This document shows, piece by piece, positions 16,014-24,861 of a DNA stretch of 64,000 nt. The stretch spans positions 40,437 to 104,436 of the forward strand of contig NZ_JAIQDG010000041.1 of NCBI RefSeq assembly GCF_020037125.1. Direction: 5' to 3'. The position numbers were made by a program, and so were the translations under genes. The notes under the pieces are model-generated. The model ran no database searches, was not told where the DNA came from, and was given only the letters and a program-made list of their open reading frames with translations. The stretch comes from Myxococcus sp. RHSTA-1-4. GTDB taxonomy: Bacteria > Myxococcota > Myxococcia > Myxococcales > Myxococcaceae. Position 1 is the first letter of the stretch. Each line of letters starts with the position of its first letter.

Positions 16014-17732
16014 GTGCGAACCCACAACACTCGAACCAGGCCCACGCAATCTCCCTGGCGGTACGCAGCCGCCGCGCTTTCCCTGTTGCTCGCCGCTTGC
16101 GGTGGCATGGAGCCCTCGGTGGAGTCCGCCGACGAGGCCGCTGCCGTGGGAGTCCAGGAGGACTCGCTGAGCAACGTCCGCATCCGGCTGATGGCGGCCA
16201 ACACCACCAGCGGCACGGGCCAGGACTATGACCCGGGTCACGGAATCCGCATCTTCCAGGGCACGGACCCGGACGTGGTGATGATCCAGGAGTTCAACTA
16301 CAAGACGAACTCCGCGACGGACCTGCGCGCCTTCGTCGACACGGCGTTCGGCCCGGAGTTCCACTACTCCATCGAGGGTGGGGCGCAGATTCCGAACGGC
16401 GTCATCAGCCGCTGGCCCATCATCGCCTCGGGTGAGTGGGACGACCCGTACGTCTCCAACCGCGACTTCGCCTGGGCGCGCATCGACGTGCCGGGCCCCA
16501 AGGACTTGTGGGTGGTGAGCGTGCACCTGCTGACGTCCAGCAGCGGCACGCGCAACTCGGAGGCCAGCAGCCTGGTGAGCCGCATCAAGGCCAACATCCC
16601 GGCGGGGGACTACCTGGCCATCGGCGGGGACTTCAACACCGACAGCCGCTCCGAGTCGTGCTTCTCCACCTTCTCCCAGGTGGTGACGACGAGCAGCCCG
16701 TACCCGGCGGACCGCAACGGCAACGGCAACACCAACGCCGCCCGCGGCAAGCCCTATGACCACGTGCTGGTGGACAGCGACTTGCGCCAGTACCAGACGG
16801 CGGTCGTCATCGGCTCCAGCTCGTACGCGAACGGGCTGGTGGTGGACACCCGCGTGCACTCGCCGCTCTCCGAGATTTCGCCCGCGCTCTATGGCGACAG
16901 CGGCGCGTCCGGCATGCAGCACATGGCGGTCATCAAGGACTTCCTCATCCCCGGGGACTCGGTGTCCGGCAGCGTCACCGTGACGGCCCCCAACGGGGGT
17001 GAGAGCTGGGCGGGCGGCAGCGCGCGGAACATCACCTGGACGTCCTCGGGCGTGACGAACGTGAAGGTGGAGTACACCCTGGACGGCAGCACCTGGAGCA
17101 CCCTCACCTCCAGCACCGCGGCCTCGGCGGGGAGCTTCGCGTGGACGGTGCCCTCCAGCGCCACGTCCTCCGCGCGGGTGCGCGTGACTGACGCGGCCGA
17201 CGCCACCGTCACCGACACCAGCGACGCGGCCTTCACCATCACCACCTCCACCCCCGGCGGCACGGGCAACGTCATCATCAACGAGGTGCTCGTCAACGAG
17301 CCGGGCTCGGACGTCAACGGCGAGTTCGTGGAGCTGGTGAACGTGGGCGGCGCGGCGGTGGACCTGAGCGGCTGGACGGTGTCGGACGCGGCGTCGGTGC
17401 GGCACACCTTCCCGAGCGGCACCACGCTGGCGGCGGGCGGGGTGCTGGTGGTGTTCGGCGGGGCCTCGGCCATCCCCGCGGGCACGCCCGGCGCGGTGGC
17501 CGCGTCCACGGGCTCGCTGGGCCTGTCCAACAGCGGTGACACGGTGACGCTGAAGAACAGCTCCGCCACGGCGGTGGACACCGCGACGCTGGGCTCGGGC
17601 CTGACGGGGACGGACGGCGTGTCCGCCAACCGGAGCCCGGACGCCACGGCGGGCGCCACCTTCGTGCTGCACACGGGCCTGTCCAGCCTGTCGTCCTCGC
17701 CCGGCCTGCAGGCCAGCGGCGCGGCGTTCTAG
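16014..17732 (+). CDS. secreted lipoprotein nuclease with lamin-tail domain
   Basis: The 572-aa protein starts at a GTG at 16014 after GGGAGAAGG; a signal peptide ending LLLAACGG marks a lipoprotein. Residues 55-330 are an endonuclease/exonuclease/phosphatase domain: IQEFNYKTNS, SVHLLTSSSGTRNSEAS, GGDFNTDSRSES, and KPYDHVLVD near the end. Next comes an Ig-like repeat (APNGGESWAGGSARNITWTS), then a C-terminal lamin-tail domain (NVIINEVLVNEPGSDVNGEF, GWTVSDAA). The likely role is extracellular or cell-surface nucleic-acid degradation, in keeping with a predatory lifestyle. Substrate is inferred. Confidence 0.85.
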   Translation: MRTHNTRTRPTQSPWRYAAAALSLLLAACGGMEPSVESADEAAAVGVQEDSLSNVRIRLMAANTTSGTGQDYDPGHGIRIFQGTDPDVVMIQEFNYKTNSATDLRAFVDTAFGPEFHYSIEGGAQIPNGVISRWPIIASGEWDDPYVSNRDFAWARIDVPGPKDLWVVSVHLLTSSSGTRNSEASSLVSRIKANIPAGDYLAIGGDFNTDSRSESCFSTFSQVVTTSSPYPADRNGNGNTNAARGKPYDHVLVDSDLRQYQTAVVIGSSSYANGLVVDTRVHSPLSEISPALYGDSGASGMQHMAVIKDFLIPGDSVSGSVTVTAPNGGESWAGGSARNITWTSSGVTNVKVEYTLDGSTWSTLTSSTAASAGSFAWTVPSSATSSARVRVTDAADATVTDTSDAAFTITTSTPGGTGNVIINEVLVNEPGSDVNGEFVELVNVGGAAVDLSGWTVSDAASVRHTFPSGTTLAAGGVLVVFGGASAIPAGTPGAVAASTGSLGLSNSGDTVTLKNSSATAVDTATLGSGLTGTDGVSANRSPDATAGATFVLHTGLSSLSSSPGLQASGAAF

Positions 17733-17754
17733 GCCAGGGACTCGAGGTTTCCGC

Positions 17755-17789
17755 GGCCCCGCTTCCGGTGCGTGCCGGAAGGCGGGGCC
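17755..17789. terminator. bidirectional hairpin between convergent genes
   Basis: GGCCCCGCTTCCGG at 17755-17768 pairs with CCGGAAGGCGGGGCC at 17775-17789 (one bulged G) around a 6-base loop. It lies in the 73-bp gap between the nuclease gene and the AI-2E family gene, which converge, and could serve both. Confidence 0.7.
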
Positions 17790-17805
17790 GTGGTCGTTTC
17801 GGGGC

Positions 17806-18996
17806 TCAGTGCGAGTCCATGGGCGTGGGCGTCAGCGGCACCCGCTCGCCCGTCGCCTCCGAGCGCGCCGTGGGGAGCTTCCGGCCGCCGTCGGTGGTGC
17901 CGCCGCCCGGTCCCGGTGTCGCCGGGTCTCCCGCGCGCGGCGTGGAGCGCCCGTAGTCGCGCTCCCAGATGCGCACCAGGGCCAGGAAGAAGGCGACGAT
18001 GAGCGGGCCCAGCAGCAGGCCCACCGTGCCGAACGCGGCGAGGCCGCCGAGCAGGGCGAAGAAGACGATGGCGCCGTGCTGGTGCATGCCGCGCTTGGCC
18101 AGCAGCGGCTTCACCACATTGTCCACGAGCCCCACCACCACCGTGCCCCAGATGGCGAGGAAGAGCGCCGCCCAGGGGTGGCCGCTGAAGAACATCAGCG
18201 CCGCCGCCGCCAGCACGACGATGGCCGCGCCCACGGCGGGGATGAGCGCCAGGAAGAAGGTCAGCCCGGCGAAGAACAGCGGCGCGGGCACCCGGGCGAT
18301 GACGTAGCCGATGAGCGCCGCCGCCGCCTGCACGCCCGCGGTGGCCACGGAGGAGAGGAGCACCGCGCCGGACACGCTGCGGAACTCGCGCATGATTTCC
18401 CGCGTCTGCCCGCGCCTCAGCGGCGACACGCTCTCAATCCAGTCCACCAGCCGCTTCCCGTCCGTGAAGAAGAAGAAGAGGGCGATGAGCATCATGATGG
18501 TCTGGAAGGCGAGGGAGCCGGTGGCCGCCACCGCTCCCGTTACCGCCTTGGCCGCGGTGCCGCCCTGCGTCGTGACCTGCTCCTGGAGGGTCCGGTTCAG
18601 GTTCTGCTCCGCCATGGGGAGCCGCTTCATCAAGCCCTCCGCCGTCTTGCGCACCGGCCCGGGAAGCCGCTCCACCAGCCCGCTCACCCCCTCCTGCTGC
18701 ACCGTGCGGGTGACGAACTGGGCCCCTTCCGTCACCTCGGTGACGACGAAGGCGGTGAGGCCGCCCAGCGGGAGCAGCAGGGCGAGAACGACTCCCGTGG
18801 TGAGGATGCCCGCGGACACGTTGGCGCGGCCGCGCAGCCTCCGGGTCAGCCGCTTGTGCAGGCCGTGGAAGGCCGCCGCCAGCACGGCCGCGAAGAAGAA
18901 CGCCTCGGCGAACGGGCGGATGACCAGGGCCAGCAGGAAGATGGACAGCAGGATGAGGCCGGTGAATATCCGGCGAGCGGTGAGCTCGGATGCCAT
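17806..18996 (-). CDS. AI-2E family (PerM-like) transporter
   Basis: The 396-aa membrane protein starts at the ATG at 18996 (MASELTARRIFTG); the longer open frame upstream covers the divergent gene's promoter. Two N-terminal helices, a soluble segment rich in Lys/Arg/Glu (residues 100-200), then four to five helices including a GLVDNVVKPLLAKRG motif match the AI-2E/UPF0118 layout. Family members export AI-2 or act as Na+/H+ antiporters. The C-terminal tail, about 45 residues, is Pro/Gly/Thr-rich. It is divergent from the DoxX gene. Confidence 0.85.
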   Translation of the reverse strand: MASELTARRIFTGLILLSIFLLALVIRPFAEAFFFAAVLAAAFHGLHKRLTRRLRGRANVSAGILTTGVVLALLLPLGGLTAFVVTEVTEGAQFVTRTVQQEGVSGLVERLPGPVRKTAEGLMKRLPMAEQNLNRTLQEQVTTQGGTAAKAVTGAVAATGSLAFQTIMMLIALFFFFTDGKRLVDWIESVSPLRRGQTREIMREFRSVSGAVLLSSVATAGVQAAAALIGYVIARVPAPLFFAGLTFFLALIPAVGAAIVVLAAAALMFFSGHPWAALFLAIWGTVVVGLVDNVVKPLLAKRGMHQHGAIVFFALLGGLAAFGTVGLLLGPLIVAFFLALVRIWERDYGRSTPRAGDPATPGPGGGTTDGGRKLPTARSEATGERVPLTPTPMDSH

Positions 18997-19116
18997 GGGC
19001 GTGAAGGTAGGGACGCCCGGGGGGGAAGGCAGGAGAGCGCTGGCCGACGCCTGCCCGCCTGTTCCACGGGCGAGAAGACTTGGGCCCGGCCGGAGGGCGG
19101 CTAGAGTGGGCGCGCC

Positions 19117-19533
19117 ATGCCGTCCTTCGAATCCACCGACTTCACCTTCTGGCTGCTCCAGGCGCTCTGCGCCGCCTTCCTCGCCATCCTCTTCCTCCAG
19201 TCCGGCCTGGACAAGGTCTTCGACTGGAAGGGCAACCTGGGCTGGCTCACCGGCCACTTCGCCAAGAGTCCGCTGCGGGGCGTGGTGCCGCTGATGCTGG
19301 CCACCCTCACGGTGATGGAAGTGGCGGCCGGCGCCCTCAGCGGGGCGGGGCTGGTGGCCCTGGTCGTCACCGGCGGCGCGACGCTGGCCTTCTGGGGCGC
19401 GCTCCTGTCGGCGGTGTCGCTGGTGGCCCTCTTCTTCGGCCAGCGCATGGCGAAGGAGTACGCGGGCGCCGGCGCGCTCGTGCCCTACTTCCTGCTGTCC
19501 CTGGTGGCGGTGTACGTCACCCGCCTGCGCTGA
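19117..19533 (+). CDS. DoxX-family membrane protein
   Basis: This 138-aa protein has four predicted membrane helices. The first carries the DoxX signature LFLQSGLDKVFDW at residues 25-37, followed by GWLTGHFAKSPL and a second helix with TVMEVAAGAL. DoxX proteins are linked to thiosulfate or redox stress functions in other bacteria; the precise role is unknown. The stop is 13 bp from that of the convergent ThrE gene. Confidence 0.8.
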   Translation: MPSFESTDFTFWLLQALCAAFLAILFLQSGLDKVFDWKGNLGWLTGHFAKSPLRGVVPLMLATLTVMEVAAGALSGAGLVALVVTGGATLAFWGALLSAVSLVALFFGQRMAKEYAGAGALVPYFLLSLVAVYVTRLR

Positions 19534-19546
19534 GGCCTCGCGGCCT

Positions 19547-20806
19547 TCAGAGCACCTTGCGGCTGGGCACGAGGGCGTTGGCGGACAGCAGTCCCGCCAC
19601 CAGCGCCACGGCCACCATCAACATGGAGAAGGCCGTGTCCACCCCGGCCACCACGTCCCGCTCCAGCAGCGAGGACAGGCTGCGGAAGCCGACGCTGCCG
19701 GGCACCAGCAGCATGAGGCCGGGCACCACGGTGATGACGGAGGGCCGGTTGCGCAGCCGCGCCAGCGCGTTGCTGGCGATGCCCAGCAGCAGCGCCCCCA
19801 CGAAGGCGCCCAGCTGCGCTCCCAGCAGCAGCGCCCCCAGCCGCGCGCCCGCGAAGGCGAAGGTGCACGCCCCGGCCATCCAGCCCCAGTCGCGAGGGCG
19901 GGCGCGGAAGAGCACCCCCACCGCGAAGGTGGCCACGGCCAGCGACACCGGCTGTGTCCAGCCGGGCAGCACGGGAGGCAGCGGCGTCAGCGGCGGTGGA
20001 GGCAGCAGCGTCGACACCCGGCTCCCCAGCGCGACGCCGAAGCCGAGCTGCAGGAACACCAGCGCCGCCGCGGTGAGCCGCGAGGTACCGGAGATGAGGT
20101 GGCGCGTGGCCAGCTCGTTGAGGGCCACCGTCAGCGACAGCCCCGGCAACAGGACGATGAGGCCGGCCAGCGTGGCCACCTGCACGGACAGCGGGCCCAT
20201 GAAGCTGGCGGCCAGCGCGGCGAGGGCGGAGGAGAGGATGGCGGCCACCGGCTCCAGCACACGGGCGGTGGTGGGCTGCCGCTGGGTCAGCTCGCCCAGC
20301 GTGCCGATGAGCAGGCTGCTCAGCGCCGCGACCGCCATTTCCCGCAGGCCGCCGCCGAACAGCCGCGCCGCGGCGCCGCCCGCGAGCGTCCAGCACAGGA
20401 GCTGGAGCGCGGGGCCATAACGAGCCGGCCGGGCGAGGATGTCCTCCACCTTCCGGGCGCCCTCGGCGGGTGTGAGCCGGCCCTGGATGACGTCGTCCGC
20501 CAGCACGTCCAGCAGCGTCAGCCGCTCCAGGTCCATGTCCCCGGGTTCCACGCGGATGAGGCTGGTGCGCAGCGCCTCCGGTGGCCCGAAGGAGGCGAAG
20601 AGGGAGGTGGGCGTGGAGAAGAAGCGGCCCTCCAGCCCCAGCCGCTCGGACACACGCTGCATCAGCCCTTCCAGGCGGTGCGCGGGCGTGCCGTAGCGGT
20701 GCAGCGCCTCGGCCAGCCGGAGCGTGAAGGCCACGGCGGGGCCCGGCGGCGGAGGATGATTCAGGGACGCGAGCAGCTCGGGAGGGACGGCCACGGCGGC
20801 GCACAT
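19547..20806 (-). CDS. threonine/serine exporter (ThrE family)
   Basis: The 419-aa protein fuses the two halves of ThrE in one chain. Residues 25-150 are the soluble DUF1212 part (LRLAEALHRYGTPAHRLEGL, ERLGLEGRFFSTPTSLFASF), followed by about ten membrane helices, including ASFMGPLSVQVATLAGLIVL with LPGLSLTVALNELATRHL and a second membrane half ending near the C-terminus. ThrE exports threonine and serine using the proton gradient. The start is an ATG at 20806; a GTG-free N-terminus fits. Nothing nearby explains its substrate. Confidence 0.88.
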   Translation of the reverse strand: MCAAVAVPPELLASLNHPPPPGPAVAFTLRLAEALHRYGTPAHRLEGLMQRVSERLGLEGRFFSTPTSLFASFGPPEALRTSLIRVEPGDMDLERLTLLDVLADDVIQGRLTPAEGARKVEDILARPARYGPALQLLCWTLAGGAAARLFGGGLREMAVAALSSLLIGTLGELTQRQPTTARVLEPVAAILSSALAALAASFMGPLSVQVATLAGLIVLLPGLSLTVALNELATRHLISGTSRLTAAALVFLQLGFGVALGSRVSTLLPPPPLTPLPPVLPGWTQPVSLAVATFAVGVLFRARPRDWGWMAGACTFAFAGARLGALLLGAQLGAFVGALLLGIASNALARLRNRPSVITVVPGLMLLVPGSVGFRSLSSLLERDVVAGVDTAFSMLMVAVALVAGLLSANALVPSRKVL

Positions 20807-20837
20807 GGCAGAGGCCGCGGGCCCAAGTCAAACGGAA

Positions 20838-20873
20838 GGGGAGCAACAGCCCGGTGACGGACCGTTGCTCCCC
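20838..20873 (-). terminator. hairpin terminating the envelope/stress operon
   Basis: GGGGAGCAAC at 20838-20847 pairs perfectly with GTTGCTCCCC at 20864-20873, 25 bp beyond the stop codon at 20899. On the minus strand the stem is followed by TTCCGTTTGACTT, moderately T-rich, so this is a good terminator for the three-gene operon read leftwards. Confidence 0.65.
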
Positions 20874-20898
20874 CGACGACTGCTCGTGTTTCCGTGGC

Positions 20899-22200
20899 TC
20901 AGTGCACCTTCGTCACGTCATCCAGGGGAGGCAGCGGGGGGATGCGCGACGAGCTGGAGGGCGACGAGGCCAGCGCGTCCGCGTCGTCCTCCGTGCCCGC
21001 CACGCTCACGCCGGAGGTGCCCGCGGCGCCGAGGCCGGACGGGCTCGACGGGGTGCTGATGCTGCTCGCCCCGAAGCCTGTGTCAGTGGAGGCGGACGTG
21101 CCGAGGTCCGAGGTGTCCTGGCGGCCCTCGTAGCCGTACGCGCGCTCCTCATGGCCCTGGAGCTTCTGGTTGAGCTGGTCACCGAGCTGGGAGATGCCCT
21201 CCTCGGCGCGGCGCTTGGCCGGCTCCATGAAGCGGCGCTCCTTGTTCGACACCGGGATGAGCGTGGAGGCGAGCATGCCCAGGGCGATGCCGCCGAGCGC
21301 CAGCAGGATGGGCTGCTCGTCCACCGTGCGGGTGAACCAGTCCGAGGTCCGGTTGCGCATCACGTCGCGCGAGGGGATGCGCTCGCGCATGTGCGACGCC
21401 CGCTCACGCAGGTGGCCCACCGCGCCCACGGCGCGCTCACGCACTTCGGAGGCCTTGCCGGACGCGCGCTCCTTCATGTCCATGGCGCGGTCCTTCACGG
21501 TGTGGGCCACGTCGGACGCGTGTTCCTTCACGCTGGACATGGCCTCGCCGGCGCGCTCCTTCATCCCGCCTTCACTCTCCACGGGGCTGGTGCCGATGCC
21601 GCGGGAGGACACGTCGCCGTAGCCGGACACGCCGCCGTAGCGGGTGCCCGCGCCCTGGCCGATGTCGCCGCGCGCGGCGGACTCGTAGCGGTCCTCCTCG
21701 GAGTAGCGCATGCCGGGGCTCTCGGAGCGCAGCCCTTCGTAGCGCCAGCGGTCGTCCTCCTCGCGCCAGCGGTCCTCACGGTAGCGGCCGTAGCGCGGGG
21801 CGTACCGCTCCCCCTCGCTCCATCGTTCCTCGCGCACCGTGAAGGCCTTGCGCATCAGGGCCGACCCCACGCCGGCGCCGATGAGGGCGCCCAGCAGGCT
21901 CCACCCCTTGGGGGTGTCGGCACGTTCCTTCAGCTCCGTCGTCCTCTGCATCACGGTCTCCTTGGCGTGTGTCTTGAGTTCCGTGGCCTTTCCCACGGCG
22001 GCATCCTTCGCGTGCTGCTTCAGCTCGCCCGCCTTCTCCGTGGCGAACTCCTTGGCACGCACCTTCAGTTCCCCGGCCTTTTCCTGGGCCATCGCCTTCA
22101 AGCGGTCCGGCTCCGCCTTGCGGGCCAGCTCATCCGCCAGCTCGCTCAGGCGTGCCCGTGCATCTGCGATTTCATGGAGTGCGCGGTCCTGCTCGCCCAT
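20899..22200 (-). CDS. YtxH/DUF3618-like membrane-anchored coiled-coil protein
   Basis: The 433-aa protein starts at the ATG at 22200 after AAGGAGG. Residues 20-95 are heptad-like repeats rich in Lys/Glu/Ala (EKAGELKVRAKEF, KATELKTHAKETV), residues 100-115 a Gly-rich helix (LLGALIGAGVGSALM), then an Arg/Tyr/Glu-rich stretch with repeated RYE/WRE units, another amphipathic repeat region (MKERAGEAMSSVKEHASDVA), and a membrane helix (PILLALGGIALGMLASTL) with C-terminal low complexity. The layout resembles LEA-like/YtxH stress proteins. It is the last gene of a three-gene operon and overlaps the previous one by 55 bp. Confidence 0.65.
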   Translation of the reverse strand: MGEQDRALHEIADARARLSELADELARKAEPDRLKAMAQEKAGELKVRAKEFATEKAGELKQHAKDAAVGKATELKTHAKETVMQRTTELKERADTPKGWSLLGALIGAGVGSALMRKAFTVREERWSEGERYAPRYGRYREDRWREEDDRWRYEGLRSESPGMRYSEEDRYESAARGDIGQGAGTRYGGVSGYGDVSSRGIGTSPVESEGGMKERAGEAMSSVKEHASDVAHTVKDRAMDMKERASGKASEVRERAVGAVGHLRERASHMRERIPSRDVMRNRTSDWFTRTVDEQPILLALGGIALGMLASTLIPVSNKERRFMEPAKRRAEEGISQLGDQLNQKLQGHEERAYGYEGRQDTSDLGTSASTDTGFGASSISTPSSPSGLGAAGTSGVSVAGTEDDADALASSPSSSSRIPPLPPLDDVTKVH

Positions 22201-22616
22201 TGCCCGTCCTCCTTCAGGGTTTGGATTGTCCGTTGAGGTCCATGGAGGCGCTTCAGCCGCCCGAGCCCAACCCAGGCGACGGCGGCACCCACCGCCAGCA
22301 GCACCACGGCCACGATGAGGGCCGAGGCCCACACCGGCAGCGCCATGGCCAGCGCGGCCACGAGGAAGCCGACGAAGGTCAGCGCTCCCAGCAGCAGCAC
22401 CACGCCTCCGCCCGCCAGCAGCCCCGCGCCGGCCGACGCCTTCTTCGCTTCCGAGCGCAGCTCCGCGCGCGCCAGGGTGATTTCGGCGCGCAGCAGGCGA
22501 CGGCCCTGCTCCATGAACTCGGAGAACAGCTCGCCGAAGCCGCGTCCCCCGAATGCATCGGGACTCACGCGCCGGGTGTCCGACGGACCGTCATGGTGTG
22601 GAGTCGTTGGTTCCAT
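22146..22616 (-). CDS. phage-holin-superfamily (holin-X-like) membrane protein
   Basis: This 156-aa protein has a short soluble N-terminus, an amphipathic helix (FSEFMEQGRRLLRAEITLAR, residues 31-50), then two adjacent membrane helices (LLAGGGVVLLLGALTFVGFL and ASALIVAVVLLAVGAAVAWV). This is the pattern of the actinobacterial holin-X/Phage_holin_3_6 family, which despite the name is common in genomes lacking phage. The role is unknown. It overlaps the downstream gene by 55 bp, which suggests translational coupling. Confidence 0.75.
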   Translation of the reverse strand: MEPTTPHHDGPSDTRRVSPDAFGGRGFGELFSEFMEQGRRLLRAEITLARAELRSEAKKASAGAGLLAGGGVVLLLGALTFVGFLVAALAMALPVWASALIVAVVLLAVGAAVAWVGLGRLKRLHGPQRTIQTLKEDGQWASRTAHSMKSQMHGHA

Positions 22617-22630
22617 CCGCGTGTCCCCCG

Positions 22631-23071
22631 TCAGACCTTGATGAACCGGCCGAGCGCGAAGCCGATGGCCGCGCAGCCCGCGACGAACAGCGCCGGACGC
22701 TGGCGGACCTGGTCCTGGACGTCCGCGATGAGCTCCTCGGTGGTGCCGTTCTCCAGCCGGTCCGACGTCCTGCGCAGCAGGCCCACGGCACTGGTGATGA
22801 GCGGACGCACCATGGCGGCCTCTTCGTTGTTGGAGGCATTCTCCAGCGTCGACACGAGCCCCTGGATGCCCTTGACCAGCTCACCCTTGCGGCTGTCCAC
22901 CCGCTGGTACACGCGGCCCTTCGCGACGCCGCCGAGATGCTTCACCTGCTCCTTGCCAGCCTGGGCGATTCCGCCCGCGGAGTGCTCATCGCCGGGGATG
23001 CGCGAGGCTCCCTCCGGCCGTTGCGTGAAGCTGCTGCCCTGTACATTGGACCCTTCCAGTACGCTGCCCAT
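22631..23071 (-). CDS. small membrane-anchored envelope protein, unknown family
   Basis: The 146-aa product starts at the ATG at 23071 after GGAGGAG. It has a polar, Gly/Ser-rich N-terminus, a helical amphipathic middle (GKEQVKHLGGVAKGRVYQRV, then VKGIQGLVSTLENAS), a charged segment (ELIADVQDQVRQRP) and a single C-terminal membrane helix (ALFVAGCAAIGFALGRFIK). The C-terminal pattern QRPALFVAGCAAIGFALGR is widespread in proteins linked to YtxH/DUF3618 genes. It is the first gene of a three-gene operon with the holin-like and YtxH-like genes. Confidence 0.6.
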   Translation of the reverse strand: MGSVLEGSNVQGSSFTQRPEGASRIPGDEHSAGGIAQAGKEQVKHLGGVAKGRVYQRVDSRKGELVKGIQGLVSTLENASNNEEAAMVRPLITSAVGLLRRTSDRLENGTTEELIADVQDQVRQRPALFVAGCAAIGFALGRFIKV

Positions 23072-23263
23072 GCAGTCTCCTCCAGTGCGAGTGATGACCT
23101 GTCGAGAGGGGGCTGCCCGGCGCCTTTGTGCCCGCGCCCCGTTGTTCCTGAAGGTAGGCACGCGGCGTTGGATGCTCGACGGAATGGCAGCCTCGACGGG
23201 AGGGCGGGCGGGAGGGTAGGCGGTGGCTGCTGGTGGGAATGACCGAGCTCAGGAGGCGAGTGG

Positions 23264-24064
23264 ATGGCGCGCAGACAGCGGACCCCGAAGTGGCTGGAGG
23301 CGGCACGGCGCCGCGGGCCCGGGGACGTGCCCGAGGATGGGCGCTCGGACTGGCTGGCGAGGGCGCTGGGGCGGGCAGGCGTGCTTCCCCGCGCCGAGGC
23401 CGAGGTGGCCATCCGCGAGGGGCGGGTGGAGGTGGACGGGCGCGTGGAGCGCGAGCCCTTCGCTCCCGTGCGGCCCGGGATGGAGGTGCGGGTGGATGGG
23501 CGGGTGCGCGAGCTGGCCACGTCCGTGCTGGCGCTGATGTTCCACAAGCCCGCCGGCCCGGTGGTGCATGGCTCGGACCCGGAAGGCGTGGGCACCGTCT
23601 TCGAGCGCCTGCGCGCGGTGCTGCCCGAGGAGATGCGGGGCTACGAGTGGCTCGCGGTGGGGCGGCTGGACAGGGACACCACCGGGCTGCTGCTCTTCAC
23701 GAATGACGAGCGGCTGGTGCGGCACGGGACGTCGCCGGAGACACACGTGGCGAAGCGGTACGTGGCGCGGGTGTCGGGGCGGCCGCCGGAGGCCGCGCTC
23801 CAGCGGCTGCGCGAGGGGCTGGTGCTGGAGGACGGGCCGACTCGGCCCGCGGGGGCGCTGTCACGGGCGCCGGACGTGGTGGAATTGACGCTCACGGAAG
23901 GGCGGCACCACCAGGTGAAGCGGATGCTGGCGGCGGTGGGGCACCCGGTGCTCGCGCTGCACCGTGAGGCGGTGGGTGGGGTGGTGCTGGATGTGCCCGA
24001 GGGGGCGTGGCGGATGCTTCGGGCGGAGGAGGTGAGGGAGGGGCTGGGGTTCGGGCTGAAATAG
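23264..24064 (+). CDS. pseudouridine synthase (RsuA/RluB family)
   Basis: This 266-aa enzyme has an N-terminal S4 RNA-binding domain (residues 28-75, LARALGRAGVLPRAEAEVAI) and a catalytic domain with VGRLDRDTTGLLLFTND, where the first Asp (near residue 136) is the nucleophile. EGRHHQVKRMLAAVGHPVLA is the conserved C-terminal motif. It isomerises uridine in rRNA; whether 16S or 23S cannot be decided. AGGAGG precedes the ATG at 23264. A small membrane-protein gene follows 19 bp later. Confidence 0.92.
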   Translation: MARRQRTPKWLEAARRRGPGDVPEDGRSDWLARALGRAGVLPRAEAEVAIREGRVEVDGRVEREPFAPVRPGMEVRVDGRVRELATSVLALMFHKPAGPVVHGSDPEGVGTVFERLRAVLPEEMRGYEWLAVGRLDRDTTGLLLFTNDERLVRHGTSPETHVAKRYVARVSGRPPEAALQRLREGLVLEDGPTRPAGALSRAPDVVELTLTEGRHHQVKRMLAAVGHPVLALHREAVGGVVLDVPEGAWRMLRAEEVREGLGFGLK

Positions 24065-24083
24065 ACAATAACCTTCGGGTCCC

Positions 24084-24764
24084 ATGTCCGCCGCTCTCGA
24101 CCGACTTCACGCCGCCGTCCGCCGCAGCCCGTGGCTCTGCCGCTTCACCGCCTTCACCCGCATCCTGCTCGCGGTGGGGTTCATTCCTCCGGGGATGACC
24201 AAGGTGCTCGGCAACCGCTTCACGCAGCTTCCCCTGGAGCACCCGGTGGGCTTCTTCTTCGAGGCCTTCTACCGGGCGCACGCCTTCTACTGGCTGGCTG
24301 GCGTGGCGCAGGTGCTGGCGGGACTGCTGCTGCTCGTGCCGCGCACGGCGCACCTGGGGGCGATGCTGTTCCTGACGGTCATCACCAACATCGTCGCGAT
24401 TACCTGGTCCATCGACTTCGCGGGCACGAAGTTCATCACCCTGCTGATGCTGCTGGCGGCGCTGTACCTGGTGGCGTGGGACTATGACCGGTGGAAGGCC
24501 CTCCTTCCGCGCCGGGAGGTGGGAGGCCAGGGAACGGCGCGGGGACTCCTCCTCTGGAGCGCGCTCTTCGCGGCCGGGGGCGTGGGCATGGCGGCGCTCG
24601 TCGTGACACTGCGGTTGTCGAACCTCGGCTGGGCCGACTTCCCGCGAATCGCGGTGACGCTCGGGGTGGGAGGCGGCGTGTTCGGGCTCGCCGGGGGACT
24701 GCACTACCGGGCGATGCCGGTGGCCCAGGCAGGGGAGGGCAGGGCGATGGAGCCAGCCGCCTGA
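24084..24764 (+). CDS. DoxX-like membrane protein, 226 aa
   Basis: The protein has five or six predicted membrane helices. The first region, LLAVGFIPPGMTKVLGNRF, is DoxX-like, followed by RAHAFYWLAGVAQVLAGLLL and LGAMLFLTVITNIVAITWSI. A Lys/Arg-rich loop near residue 145 separates a final helical pair. Relatives are annotated as DoxX or quinol oxidase-like, without known function. It sits 19 bp after the pseudouridine synthase gene and converges with the lipoprotein gene; 97 bp separate the stops. Confidence 0.6.
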   Translation: MSAALDRLHAAVRRSPWLCRFTAFTRILLAVGFIPPGMTKVLGNRFTQLPLEHPVGFFFEAFYRAHAFYWLAGVAQVLAGLLLLVPRTAHLGAMLFLTVITNIVAITWSIDFAGTKFITLLMLLAALYLVAWDYDRWKALLPRREVGGQGTARGLLLWSALFAAGGVGMAALVVTLRLSNLGWADFPRIAVTLGVGGGVFGLAGGLHYRAMPVAQAGEGRAMEPAA

Positions 24765-24861
24765 GCGTCACGAGGCCGGAGCGAAGCGCGGCGCGGGCGC
24801 GCTCGAAGTCCACCGGCGTGTCGAGCCACGGGCGCAGCGTGTCCCAGGCCGCCCCGCCGGC

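Noticed and set aside
24765..24861. Possible remnant of a minus-strand coding sequence (AWDTLRPWLDTPVDFERAR-like) after the lipoprotein stop
   Set aside because: It is under 100 bp, has no recognisable family and lies between two convergent genes; shadow coding in GC-rich DNA is as likely.
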